Shown in pieces: positions 53,581 through 62,452 of a DNA stretch of 64,000 nt (within the stretch, counting starts at the first letter, position 1; every line of letters begins with the position of its first letter). The notes beneath the pieces are model-generated. The model had not been told where the DNA came from. It made no database searches and saw nothing but the letters and a program-made list of their open reading frames with translations. The position numbers were made by a program, and so were the translations under genes. The stretch is taken from NCBI GenBank assembly GCA_021783095.1, contig JAJXUG010000018.1, positions 1 through 64,000 on the forward strand, in the 5' to 3' direction. Origin of the DNA: Chloroflexota bacterium (GTDB lineage: Bacteria; Chloroflexota; Limnocylindria; Limnocylindrales; CSP1-4).

Positions 53581-55373
53581 CGCCGGCCCTCCCGAGCGAG
53601 CAGGTCGTCCGCGACCGCGGGCCCCCAGGTTCCCGCCTCGTAGCTCGGGAAGTCGGGCGAGCCCTCCTCGGCCCAGGCGGCGATGATCGGGTCCACGATC
53701 GACCAGGCCTGCTCGACCTCGTCGGCGCGGGTGAACAGCGAGGCGTCGCCGAGCAGGGCGTCGAGGATCAGCGTCTCGTAGGCGTCGGGCGAGTCGGTCT
53801 GGAACGCCGAGCCGTAGGTGAAGTCCATGGTCACGTTCCGGACGTCCACACCCAGGCCGGGGACCTTGGCGCCGAACCGCAGCATGATCCCCTCGTCGGG
53901 CTGGATCCGCATCGCCAGCAGGTTCGGCTCCGGGTCGGACGCGGACTCCCGGAACAGCTGGTGCGGGACCTCCTTGAACTGGATCGCGATCTCGGTCGCG
54001 CGCTTCGGCAGCCGCTTGCCCATCCGCAGGTAGAACGGGATGCCCGACCAGCGCCAGTCGTCGATCATCAGGCGGGCGGCGATGAAGGTCTCGGTCTCGG
54101 ATTCCGGGTCGATGTGCGGCTCCTGCCGGTACCCCACGACCGGCTTGCCCGACACCCAGCCGGGGCCGTACTGCCCGCGGACGACGTCGCGGCGGACCTG
54201 CGCCGGCGTCATCTCGGCGATGGCCCGGATCACCTTGACCTTCTCGTCGCGGAGGGCGTCCGCTTCGAACGTGGCGGGCGGCTCCATCGCGACCAGGCTG
54301 AGCAGCTGGAGCAGGTGGTTCTGGAGGAAGTCGCGGCTGGCGCCGGTCTCCTCGTAGAACGCGCCTCGGCCCTCGATCCCGATCGACTCGGCCACGGTGA
54401 TCTGCACGTGGTCGATGTGACGGCGGTTCCAGATCGGCTCGAAGATTCCGTTGGCGAACCGGAAGACCAGCAGGTTGCGGACCGTCTCCTTGCCCAGGTA
54501 GTGGTCGATGCGGTAGACCTGCCGCTCGCGGAAGACCTTGCCCACCTCCCGGTTGAGCCGGATCGCCGACTCGAGGTCCCGCCCGAACGGCTTCTCGATC
54601 ACCACGCGCCGCCATCCGCCGTCGTGGTGCTCGTGGTCGAGGCCGGCACGGCCGAGCTGGGCGATGATCTCGGGGAAGGCCGACGGCTGCGTGGCGAGGT
54701 AGAACAGCCGATTGCCGCGCGTGCCGTGCACGAGGTCGATCGCGTCGAGGTGGTCCGCGAGCGCGGAGTACGCGGCGGGGTCGTTGAAGTCGCCGCGGTG
54801 GTACGTGATCCGCGACGCCATGTCGTCCCACGTCTCGCGCTCGATGGGCTGCGAGCGCGAGAACTTGGACAGCGAGGCCTTGAGCTCGTCGCGGAAGGCC
54901 TCGTCGGTGTACGGGCGCCGCCCGACGCAGACCAGCGTGAACTCGTGGGGCAGCAGGTGGGTGCGCCAGAGCTGGTAGAGCGCCGGGACCACCTTGCGGT
55001 GGGCGAGGTCGCCGGTGGCGCCGAACAGGACGAAGATGTGGGGGTCCGGCACGCGCTCGAGGCGCAGGCCCTCGCGGAGGGGGTTGTCGGCGCCCTTGGG
55101 CACGCTCGCCCGGCGACGGGCCTCGGTGGCCAGCCGGAGGTCGCGCATGGTGCGCGGGGCGTCCTTCCTGGGTGACGGCGCGGGCGGCCGCGTTAGCGGC
55201 TCGGACGCGGGCGGCTCGATGCCAGGCCCCGCGGGCGCGGCTGCCGGGGTCGCGGGCTTATCGGTGGACGTGGCGGGCACGGCGCCGGGCGTCGTCCCCA
55301 CGGCTCCGTCGGTGGGGGGAACCGTGGGCACCGCTGCCGACGACTTGAGCACGGTGGGCTTCGTGCGCGCCAT
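53565..55373 (-). CDS. zwf: Glucose-6-phosphate dehydrogenase
   Basis: The 602-residue enzyme has the NADP motif GATGDLAHRKVVPAL (118-132) and the active-site RIDHYLGKE (288-296). Usual length is about 490-510; here an Ala/Pro-rich extension of about 105 residues precedes the core (residue 110 on). The ATG at 55371-55373 is the first in frame; internal start MRDLRLATEA (residue 76) is an alternative. It makes NADPH and 6-phosphogluconolactone. It is downstream of the third TA module and a kinase remnant on the minus strand, not directly next to rpiB. Confidence 0.92.
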   Translation of the reverse strand: MARTKPTVLKSSAAVPTVPPTDGAVGTTPGAVPATSTDKPATPAAAPAGPGIEPPASEPLTRPPAPSPRKDAPRTMRDLRLATEARRRASVPKGADNPLREGLRLERVPDPHIFVLFGATGDLAHRKVVPALYQLWRTHLLPHEFTLVCVGRRPYTDEAFRDELKASLSKFSRSQPIERETWDDMASRITYHRGDFNDPAAYSALADHLDAIDLVHGTRGNRLFYLATQPSAFPEIIAQLGRAGLDHEHHDGGWRRVVIEKPFGRDLESAIRLNREVGKVFRERQVYRIDHYLGKETVRNLLVFRFANGIFEPIWNRRHIDHVQITVAESIGIEGRGAFYEETGASRDFLQNHLLQLLSLVAMEPPATFEADALRDEKVKVIRAIAEMTPAQVRRDVVRGQYGPGWVSGKPVVGYRQEPHIDPESETETFIAARLMIDDWRWSGIPFYLRMGKRLPKRATEIAIQFKEVPHQLFRESASDPEPNLLAMRIQPDEGIMLRFGAKVPGLGVDVRNVTMDFTYGSAFQTDSPDAYETLILDALLGDASLFTRADEVEQAWSIVDPIIAAWAEEGSPDFPSYEAGTWGPAVADDLLAREGRRWRRI

Positions 55374-55559
55374 CGCTATGCAGTCTCGACGTGGCGGCTT
55401 CGCATGGGATGACTCCGATCGGCGGCGAAGACGGGCGCGGTACGCCCTAGAGGATAGGCCCGGTCGCCGAACGGCGGCGGCGGCCGGTTCGAGGCTGTGG
55501 TCGCGCGGCGACGACAACCGGGCTGCGCCCGTCGCTCGATGTCGCTCGCACCATCGCCG

Positions 55560-55892
55560 AGCGCCACGGGGCGGTCGGATCGAGGGAGGAGACAGGTGCC
55601 GACCGATGTGGCGTTCCAGTCCACGAGGACGGCCCGATCGCCGAGAGAGCAGAGGTTGTCCGACCGGACGTCAAGATGCAGCAGCGCGGTCCCGTCGATC
55701 GGTCAGCGGCGTGGCACCGACCTTCACGAACGCGGTCCTCCTGCCGTTGCCGACGATCCAGCGGGCGGCCGTGTCCGACGTGCCGCGCCGCTCGTCAGCG
55801 CGCCGAAAGTGAGTTGGGGGGCAGCCGATGGCCCGTTCGATCCGCTCGACGTCTGCCGAAGGCGGTCTCGAGCCTGCCTGCGCCTCAGACAC
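55560..55892 (-). pseudogene. Phosphotransferase (APH-type) kinase pseudogene
   Basis: The N-terminal part from GTG 55892 reads RGTSDTAARWIVGNGRRTAFVKVGATPLTD, the ATP-binding lobe start of an APH-like kinase. Almost at once a second frame gives the catalytic loop LLHLDVRSDNLCSLG and VLVDWN, with the HxDxxxxN and DW motifs. In intact kinases these are about 100 residues apart; here they follow after about 10, in different frames. The rest of the C-terminal lobe is lost. It overlaps the VapC stop by eight bases. The remains fill most of the 500-base gap upstream of zwf. Confidence 0.65.
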
Positions 55893-56271
55893 GGATGACC
55901 GCCAGGCCTGGCACCGCGATGTAGCCCTCGTCCTGCGTCACCACCGGGACGCCCAGGGCGAGTGCGGTTGCAGCGATCCACGAGTCGTTCACCCCCATGC
56001 GCAGGCCGCCCTCGCGCAGCATGACCCGCAGGCGCGCCCACGCGGCCGCTACCGCGTCGTCAATCGGGACCGGATCGAGGAGGAGCGCGCGGGCAAGCGT
56101 CCCCAGGCGCCGATCCCGCGTCTCGAGATCCAGCGCCGCCAGGACGCCCGCTCGGAGCTCGCCGATGGTGATGACCGACACGGCCAGACGATCAGGGACG
56201 GACTCCACCCGGATTTGCCGCCCGGATTCGACGGCGATGAACAAGCTGGTGTCGGCGAGGCCGTCGGTCAC
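55885..56271 (-). CDS. vapC: PIN-domain ribonuclease toxin VapC (TA module 3)
   Basis: The 128-residue protein has LADTSLFIAVESG, the Glu in TIGELRAGV, VNDSWIAATALA and TQDEGY, the four acidic PIN positions. It overlaps its antitoxin by four bases (GTGA). It lies between rpiB and zwf and so breaks the pentose-phosphate cluster. Confidence 0.85.
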   Translation of the reverse strand: MTDGLADTSLFIAVESGRQIRVESVPDRLAVSVITIGELRAGVLAALDLETRDRRLGTLARALLLDPVPIDDAVAAAWARLRVMLREGGLRMGVNDSWIAATALALGVPVVTQDEGYIAVPGLAVIRV

Positions 56272-56594
56272 CGGTCGGGGAGGTCGTCGGTGGTGTCAGG
56301 CGCGAGGTCGCGGAGTTCTGCCCGCAGACCCGGATCCGCCTGGATGCCCACGATGTCCCGGAGGAAGAGGTCGCGCGTGACCCATCGCGGCCGACGCGGC
56401 GCCGCCTCCTCATCCTCTCCGGTTCCCGGCTTCGCAACCGAGTGCCGGGCGGCCGCTTCGTCCATGCGATGCCGCGCCGTGACGGCATCGATCCCAGCGC
56501 GGATCAGGGTCGCCTCGCTTCGACCCTCCGACTGCGCCGCGCGCGACAGGGCAGCCTTCTGCTCCTGGCTGAGATAGACCGTCGTCTTCTCCAT
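56268..56594 (-). CDS. Ribbon-helix-helix antitoxin (TA module 3)
   Basis: The 108-residue protein starts MEKTTVYLSQEQKAALSRAA, the beta-strand and first helix of the CopG/VapB ribbon-helix-helix fold, then SEATLIRAGIDAVTAR. A disordered C-terminal part would bind the toxin. Note that this antitoxin class differs from the Phd type of the other two modules in the window. Upstream in-frame ATGs lie within its operator, so the start at 56594 is favoured. Confidence 0.8.
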   Translation of the reverse strand: MEKTTVYLSQEQKAALSRAAQSEGRSEATLIRAGIDAVTARHRMDEAAARHSVAKPGTGEDEEAAPRRPRWVTRDLFLRDIVGIQADPGLRAELRDLAPDTTDDLPDR

Positions 56595-56625
56595 GCCACC
56601 CACGATACCACCCATGGGTGGCATG
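56592..56625 (-). promoter_or_regulatory. Operator and leaderless -10 of TA module 3
   Basis: An 11-base inverted repeat CATGCCACCCA (56592-56602) / TGGGTGGCATG (56615-56625) encloses the palindrome CCACCCATGGGTGG (56608-56621). On the minus strand a TATCGT hexamer (56602-56607) ends seven bases before the antitoxin ATG. The repressor bound here would block the polymerase. Confidence 0.6.
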
Positions 56626-56632
56626 CGGCAGT

Positions 56633-57106
56633 CTACCCCTTGGCGCCCATCGACGCGGCCTCGATCGCGAGCACCTTGCCCAGCCGGCGCTGGTGCCGCG
56701 GCTCTCCGGAGAACACGGCGCCGAGGAACGCGAGCGAGCACTCCAGCGCGGGCTCGATCCCGATCACCCGGGAGCCGAGCGTCAGCACGTTCATGTCGTC
56801 GTGCTCCACGCCCTGATGCGCCGAGTACGTGTCGTGGCAGATGGCGGCCCGGATGCCGCGCATCTTGTTGGCGGCGATCGAGGCGCCAACGCCCGAGCCG
56901 CAGATCAGGATCCCGCGGTCGGCGCGCCCCTCCTGGAGCGCGAGGCCCAGCGCCCGCGCGAAGTCCGGGTAGTCGTCGAGCGGGTCCGAGCCGTCGCCGC
57001 CGAGGTCGATCAGCTCGTGCGCGACGCCCAGGGCGGCGCGGAGCCTCTCGAGGAGCTCAGCCTTGAATGCGGCCCCCGCGTGGTCGGCAGCGAACGCGAC
57101 GCGCAT
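56633..57106 (-). CDS. rpiB: Ribose-5-phosphate isomerase B
   Basis: The 157-residue protein has the N-terminal [10 protein letters not shown], the DDYPDFA segment, the active-site Cys in [13 protein letters not shown], and [19 protein letters not shown]. It interconverts ribulose-5-phosphate and ribose-5-phosphate. It follows tkt after nine bases, in one operon. The ATG 57104-57106 is the family start. Confidence 0.92.
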   Translation of the reverse strand: MRVAFAADHAGAAFKAELLERLRAALGVAHELIDLGGDGSDPLDDYPDFARALGLALQEGRADRGILICGSGVGASIAANKMRGIRAAICHDTYSAHQGVEHDDMNVLTLGSRVIGIEPALECSLAFLGAVFSGEPRHQRRLGKVLAIEAASMGAKG

Positions 57107-57115
57107 CGTGGCACC

Positions 57116-59251
57116 TCAGTCGTGGCCGGGGTCGCTCGCCGGCGTGCGCCCCGTGCCGGAATCGCCAGTGCCCGGCGATGGGTGGGCGCCGTGCGGCGCC
57201 GAGCCGGCCGGGACGCGGCCGTGGAGACCCTCGCGCACGACGCGCCGGCCGACGTCCGCCACCTTGTCGGCGGTGAAGCCGAACTCCTTGAAGATGGTCC
57301 CCGCGGGTGCGCTCGCGCCGAAGTGGTCGAGCCCGATGATCGCGCCCTCGTCGCCCGCCCAGCGGTCCCAGCCGAATGAGACGCCCACCTCGACCGTGAC
57401 GCGCTTGCGCACGGCCGGCGGCAGGACGCTGTCGCGGTACGACTGGTCCTGCGCCTCGAACCGCTCCCAGCATGGCAGGCTCACGACCCGGGCCGCGATC
57501 CCGTCGGCCTCGAGCGCGTCCGCCGCGGCGGCGCACAGCTGGAGCTCGGACCCGGTGCCGATGAGGATCACCTCGGGCGCGCCGTTGGCCGCATCCCGCA
57601 GAACGTAGCCGCCCCGCCGCACGCCTTCGCGCGCGTGCTCCTTCGTCCCCGGCAGCGTCGGCAGCTTCTGGCGGGTCAGCGCCAGCGCCACCGGCCCGGG
57701 CGCGGCGATCGTCGGTCGCTCGACCGCCAGCGCCCAGGCCGCGGCCGCCTCGTTGCCGTCGCCCGGCCGGACGAACCACAGGTTCGGGATCGCGCGCAGG
57801 GCCGCGTAGTGCTCCACCGGCTGGTGGGTCGGCCCGTCCTCGCCCAGGCCCACCGAGTCGTGCGTCCAGACATAGGTCACGTGGAGGCCGGACAACGCCG
57901 CCAGGCGGACCGCCCCACGCATGTAGTCGCTGAAGGTCAGGAAGGTGGCCACGTAGGGGAGGAACCCGCCGTGGTACGCGATGCCGTTGGCGATCGAGCC
58001 CATGCCGTGCTCGCGGACGCCGAAGCGCAGGTTGCGCCCGGGGCTGTCGGCCTCGAAGTGGTCGTGGCCGTTGGCCTTCACGTCGGTCAGGTTCGACTCG
58101 GACAGGTCGGCCGACCCGCCGAACAGCTCGGGCAGCGCGGCCGCGAGCACCTGGATCGCATCCTGGCTCGCGTTGCGGGTGGCGACCTCGGAGCCCCTGT
58201 CCCAGGACGGCAGCGCCGCGTCCCAGGCCTCCGCGAGCCTGCCGCCCAGGCGGCGCTGGAGCTCCGCGGCCTCGGCCGGGTACGCCGCCGTGTAGGCCTC
58301 GTGTCGCTGATGCCATTCTGCGACCAGTTGCTCGCCCTGTGGCACGGCCTGGCGGAACAGCTCGCCCGCCTCGTCCGGGACGAAGAACGTCTTGTCCGGG
58401 TCCCAGCCGTAGGCCTCCTTGGTGAGGCGGACCTCGTCGGGGCCGAGCGGCGCGCCGTGGGCCTTCTGCGAATCCTGCTTGTTCGGGCTGCCGAAGCCGA
58501 TGTGCGTCCGGACCGCGATCATCGAGGGCCGGGGGTCGGCCTCCGCGGTGTCGATCGCCGCGGAGATGGCGCCCACGTCGGTGCCGTCCACGACGCGCTG
58601 GGTATGCCAGCCGTAGGCGGCGTACCGCCCGAGCACGTCCTCGCTGAAGGCCATGGCGGTGGGCCCGTCGAGCTGGATGTGGTTGTCGTCGTACAGCACG
58701 ATCAGCTTGCCCAGCCGCAGGTGGCCGGCCAGCGACGACGCCTCCGCGCTGACGCCTTCCTGGAGGTCGCCGTCCGAGCAGATCACGTAGGTGCGGTGGT
58801 CGATGATCGCGTGGTCCGGCTTGTTGAACTCGGCCGCCAGCCGCCGCTCGGCGATCGCCATGCCGACGGCGTTGCTGAGGCCCTGGCCGAGCGGGCCGGT
58901 GGTCGCCTCGACGCCGGGGGTGACGCCGTACTCGGGGTGGCCCGGCGTGATGGAGCCCCACTGGCGGAACGCCTTGAGGTCGTCGAGCGAGACGCCGTAC
59001 CCCGTCAGGTGGAGCAGCGAGTAGAGCAGCATCGACGCGTGGCCGGCAGACAGCACGAAGCGGTCGCGGTTGGGCCAGTCGGGGTGCGTCGGCGCGTGGC
59101 GCAGGTGGCGGGTCCAGATCGCGAAGGCCATCGGCGCCGCGCCCATGGGGGCGCCGGGATGCCCGGAGTTGGCCTGCTGCACGCCGTCGATGGACAGCGT
59201 TCGGATCGTATCCACGGCGAGCCGCTCGAGGCGGGCGTCCGGCAGGGTCAT
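57116..59251 (-). CDS. tkt: Transketolase
   Basis: The 711-residue enzyme has the TPP-binding and catalytic features [45 protein letters not shown], the pyrimidine domain SADLSESN...FGVREHGMG and [18 protein letters not shown]. It transfers two-carbon ketol units in the pentose-phosphate and Calvin-like pathways. A Gly/Pro-rich tail of about 35 residues follows the usual end. ATG 59249-59251 has GGAG six bases upstream. Without the tail the length is standard. Confidence 0.95.
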   Translation of the reverse strand: MTLPDARLERLAVDTIRTLSIDGVQQANSGHPGAPMGAAPMAFAIWTRHLRHAPTHPDWPNRDRFVLSAGHASMLLYSLLHLTGYGVSLDDLKAFRQWGSITPGHPEYGVTPGVEATTGPLGQGLSNAVGMAIAERRLAAEFNKPDHAIIDHRTYVICSDGDLQEGVSAEASSLAGHLRLGKLIVLYDDNHIQLDGPTAMAFSEDVLGRYAAYGWHTQRVVDGTDVGAISAAIDTAEADPRPSMIAVRTHIGFGSPNKQDSQKAHGAPLGPDEVRLTKEAYGWDPDKTFFVPDEAGELFRQAVPQGEQLVAEWHQRHEAYTAAYPAEAAELQRRLGGRLAEAWDAALPSWDRGSEVATRNASQDAIQVLAAALPELFGGSADLSESNLTDVKANGHDHFEADSPGRNLRFGVREHGMGSIANGIAYHGGFLPYVATFLTFSDYMRGAVRLAALSGLHVTYVWTHDSVGLGEDGPTHQPVEHYAALRAIPNLWFVRPGDGNEAAAAWALAVERPTIAAPGPVALALTRQKLPTLPGTKEHAREGVRRGGYVLRDAANGAPEVILIGTGSELQLCAAAADALEADGIAARVVSLPCWERFEAQDQSYRDSVLPPAVRKRVTVEVGVSFGWDRWAGDEGAIIGLDHFGASAPAGTIFKEFGFTADKVADVGRRVVREGLHGRVPAGSAPHGAHPSPGTGDSGTGRTPASDPGHD

Positions 59252-59385
59252 GGCGGTCTCCGGTTGCGGCGTCGTTCTGGGCAGCCGGCGCGGCGATTCG
59301 CGCCGGGACGACCATCGTACCCCGCAGGCCGTCGGGAACCGGCCAGCGGGGTGTGAGCGCGGCCATCGACGCCCTTGCGGACTGA

Positions 59386-60588
59386 TCAGCCGAAGACGCC
59401 GAGCGCGACCTCGTGGGCCGCGATCGACCGGAACATGCGCGGCAGCACCTGCCGGACTGCGGCCCAGGAGTGGTACACGGGCATCGCCACCGGCAGCACC
59501 GAGACGCCGGCCCGGTGCGCTGCCGCGATCATCGCCTGGTACTGCGGACCGTAGAAAGGCTGGGCGGGATCGGCTTCGAGGACCAGGAGCATCGCTGCCC
59601 GCTGCGCCGGGGTGAGCTGCCCCACGAGCCGGAGCGGCGAGTACGCGGCCTCGAGCGAGGCCTTTCCGCCGAACGGCATCCACGCGTTCGCCGTCTGCCC
59701 GTTGCGGATGCCCGCCTGGTAGTAGCCGCTGATGGCGACCGCGGTCGAGAACACGTCGGGGTGCCGGAGGGCGAGCATGGAGGCGCAGAACCCGCCCTGC
59801 GAGAAGCCGAGCACCGACCGCGCCGCCGGCGTCTGGATCGTCCGGTACCTGGAGTCGATCGCCTGGACCAGGGTGGTGGCGAGGAACGTGTCCAGCCGCT
59901 GGCGCCCGTCCGCCGAGTTCGCGCACTCCGAGTCGTGGTACGGGCCGTGGGCTGGCTGGACGAAGACGACGATGGAGGCCGGCATCGCCCCGGAGGCGAT
60001 CTGGGCGTCGAGCATCGCCTTCACGCCGATCCACATGTTCCACGACTGGTAGGAGAACGGGGCCTCGTAGATCACCGGGTAGGATCGGGTCGACGTCGTG
60101 TACCCGCCGGGCAGGTAGACCGACACGTTGACGACCTGGCGGGTCCCGCCAACCCACGGTGCCGGGAGCTGGAACGAGGTGGCCATCCCCGGTCCCGCGG
60201 GCCTCCACGCACTCCACGGCGTGCCCTTCGCCAAGATCGCCGAGGGCAGGCTTGGCGTGGACGCCGTGGACGAGGCGACGCCGGGGACGGACGACGCCGA
60301 GCCGACGGCCGCTGCTCCATCGGCAGCTCCCGCCGGCCCGACGGAGGCGCCCGAACCGGCGGCGCCGGAGACGCTGCCGACGGCCAGCCCAGTCGTCTGG
60401 CCCAAGGCGGGCCCGGCGTGGCCCGAGGGACTCCCGTCGGCTGGCATCGCCCAGATCCCTGCCGCGATGGCACCAGCGGCGCCGATCACGACGATGGCGA
60501 GCAGGACGAGGAGGTCGACCAGCCTTATGGGACGGCGGCGCCGAACGCGGTCGCCCGGGTTGGCGCTGGTGTAGTGGGGCGCGACCAT
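59386..60588 (-). CDS. Membrane-anchored exported esterase (esterase D-like)
   Basis: The 400-residue protein has an RRRRPIR-basic stop, a membrane helix ([24 protein letters not shown]), a Gly/Ala/Ser linker to about residue 110 and an alpha/beta-hydrolase domain of the esterase D/mycolyltransferase-like type: [20 protein letters not shown], nucleophile in [10 protein letters not shown] and a late His in MPVYHSWA. It probably acts outside the membrane on an ester or carbohydrate conjugate. The ATG at 60586-60588 starts just before the basic segment. Confidence 0.75.
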   Translation of the reverse strand: MVAPHYTSANPGDRVRRRRPIRLVDLLVLLAIVVIGAAGAIAAGIWAMPADGSPSGHAGPALGQTTGLAVGSVSGAAGSGASVGPAGAADGAAAVGSASSVPGVASSTASTPSLPSAILAKGTPWSAWRPAGPGMATSFQLPAPWVGGTRQVVNVSVYLPGGYTTSTRSYPVIYEAPFSYQSWNMWIGVKAMLDAQIASGAMPASIVVFVQPAHGPYHDSECANSADGRQRLDTFLATTLVQAIDSRYRTIQTPAARSVLGFSQGGFCASMLALRHPDVFSTAVAISGYYQAGIRNGQTANAWMPFGGKASLEAAYSPLRLVGQLTPAQRAAMLLVLEADPAQPFYGPQYQAMIAAAHRAGVSVLPVAMPVYHSWAAVRQVLPRMFRSIAAHEVALGVFG

Positions 60589-60817
60589 TGTGAACGGCAC
60601 CTGGGACGCCCGGGCGCGCTGGCGGCGTCGCCACGACGGGCTCGAGTGCACCTTCCCATACGCCCTCGTCGGGCTCAACCTACCCGTGGATCAGGTTCGG
60701 TTCAGCATCGTTCATCTCGATGCGGACTCTCACAGCCAAACGGCAATCGGCTGCGGGAGCCGTTCCATGGGCTCTGCGGGCCGGTGTGCAGCCCACGCCG
60801 CGACGTATCCTCGGCCC

Positions 60818-62452
60818 ATGCCCAGCCAGCCGAGCACACGCGCCCCGTCGCGCGAGGCGCCCGGGAGGGCCGTCGGTCCCGGCGAGCTGCGAATCGCGGC
60901 GCTGGCGCTCCCCGCGCTGGCCGCGCTGGCGGGGTACCTGATACCCCGGAGCCGTGCCGCGCGTGCCGCCGTCCGCTTCGGGGCGTTGTCCCTGCCAGCC
61001 GGTGCGGCGGGGCTCGTGCTGGCGGGTGGCCACCCTCGTGCAGGGCAGCCGGAGCCGATGCGGTGCACGACTGGCCCCTGGCGCGGCACGCCCGCGCAGC
61101 GGGATCGCGCCGCGTCCGCCGACGCGATGGTCACGGTGGTCGTCCCCGCCCGTGACGAGGCTGCGGTGATCGCCCGGCTGATCGCCGATCTCGGGGCCGC
61201 CCGCTCGGACCCCATGACGCTCTGCGTGGTCGACGACGCGTCGTGCGATGGCATGGCGGAGCTCGCCTGCGCGGCGATCGCGCGAGGGGGCCTTGCGGAT
61301 GTGGCGCGGGTGACCCGCCTCGCTGCGCCGTCGGGGAGCAAGGGGGCCGCGCTCGCCGCAGTCCCGGTCCCGGCGTCCGGCGTCGTCGTGGTGCTTGACG
61401 CTGACGCCCGGGTGGCGCCTGATTTCGTCGCGCGCGCCCGGGCGGTCGGGGCGGAGGCGCCGGCGGCCCAGGCGCGCCGCCGGATGCTGAGGCCAGCGGC
61501 GGGCTGCCGGCCCGGGCGCGAAGCCGGCCTGCTCGCCCTGATGCAGGACGGCGAGCAGGAGGTCGACGGTCTCATCGCCCGGGCGCGGCTCCGCATGGGC
61601 GGCGCCACCGAGTTCCGCGGTGACGGCATGGTCATCCGCGCGGACGCGCTGGCCGCGCTCGGCGGCTGGCCGTCCGACGCTCTGTGCGAGGACCTCGAGC
61701 TGGCGACGCGTTGGTACCTCGCGACCGGGCGCGGGGTCGAGCGTCCCGCGGGCCTCGAGATCTGGGAGCAGCCGGTCCTCTCGCTGCGTCCCCTCGTTCG
61801 CCAGCGCCTCCGCTGGGCCGAGGGGTCGATCCGTCGCGACCTCCGCCTCGTGATCCCCGCGCTGCTTGATCGACGCCAGCCCGTCCGGCGGCGGGCCGAG
61901 CTGGCTGCCTGCGCGTCCCAGGCGCTGATGCCCGCGGTGGTGCTGGGGATGGCGGCCCGGGCCTTGCGCCGCCCCGCGGAGCCGTGCCGCGGACATGGCG
62001 GCGAATCGAGCGTGGCCGCTCGCCGGATCCTCGGCGTGCTCGCCTCGGGTTACGCGCTGGCCGCCCTGGTCCTGGCCTGGGGGTCGCAGCCCGACGGGGC
62101 CGAGCAGCCCGACGATGCACTGCAGCCGCACGAGGCGGCCCAGCCGGGCGAGACCGAGCAGCCCCACGAGACCGCGCTCGCCCAGCGCGCGGCATCGGTC
62201 GCCCGCACAATGGCACGGCCATCAAACGCAGCCCCGCTGTGCTGGCGCCGACGAGCCGGGCGCCGGGGCCACATCGACCGACTCGCCCGTGCCGCCGCCG
62301 TCACGGTGTTCACGGGCCTGTGGGTGCTCGTCCTGCCCGTCGCGTGGCTGCGCGTGGCGGCCCGGCCCGGGTCGCCCCAGTTCGCCAGGACGCCGCACGA
62401 GGCCCCCGCCCGTTTCAGCGAGCCGGGATCAGGCCCGCCGCAACCGACTTGA
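60818..62452 (+). CDS. Membrane-associated family 2 glycosyltransferase
   Basis: The 544-residue protein starts with two hydrophobic segments. It then has the GT2 signatures VTVVVPARDEAAVI, VVDDAS, VVLDADAR (DXD), CEDLELATRWYL and QRLRWAEG (QxxRW). Helices near 370-400 and 420-520 anchor it; between them is an Ala/Gln/Glu/Pro-rich repeat (QPDD, QPHE, QPGE units). It probably transfers a sugar to a lipid or polymer at the membrane. The last 38 bases overlap the opposite-strand gene tail to tail. Confidence 0.78.
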   Translation: MPSQPSTRAPSREAPGRAVGPGELRIAALALPALAALAGYLIPRSRAARAAVRFGALSLPAGAAGLVLAGGHPRAGQPEPMRCTTGPWRGTPAQRDRAASADAMVTVVVPARDEAAVIARLIADLGAARSDPMTLCVVDDASCDGMAELACAAIARGGLADVARVTRLAAPSGSKGAALAAVPVPASGVVVVLDADARVAPDFVARARAVGAEAPAAQARRRMLRPAAGCRPGREAGLLALMQDGEQEVDGLIARARLRMGGATEFRGDGMVIRADALAALGGWPSDALCEDLELATRWYLATGRGVERPAGLEIWEQPVLSLRPLVRQRLRWAEGSIRRDLRLVIPALLDRRQPVRRRAELAACASQALMPAVVLGMAARALRRPAEPCRGHGGESSVAARRILGVLASGYALAALVLAWGSQPDGAEQPDDALQPHEAAQPGETEQPHETALAQRAASVARTMARPSNAAPLCWRRRAGRRGHIDRLARAAAVTVFTGLWVLVLPVAWLRVAARPGSPQFARTPHEAPARFSEPGSGPPQPT

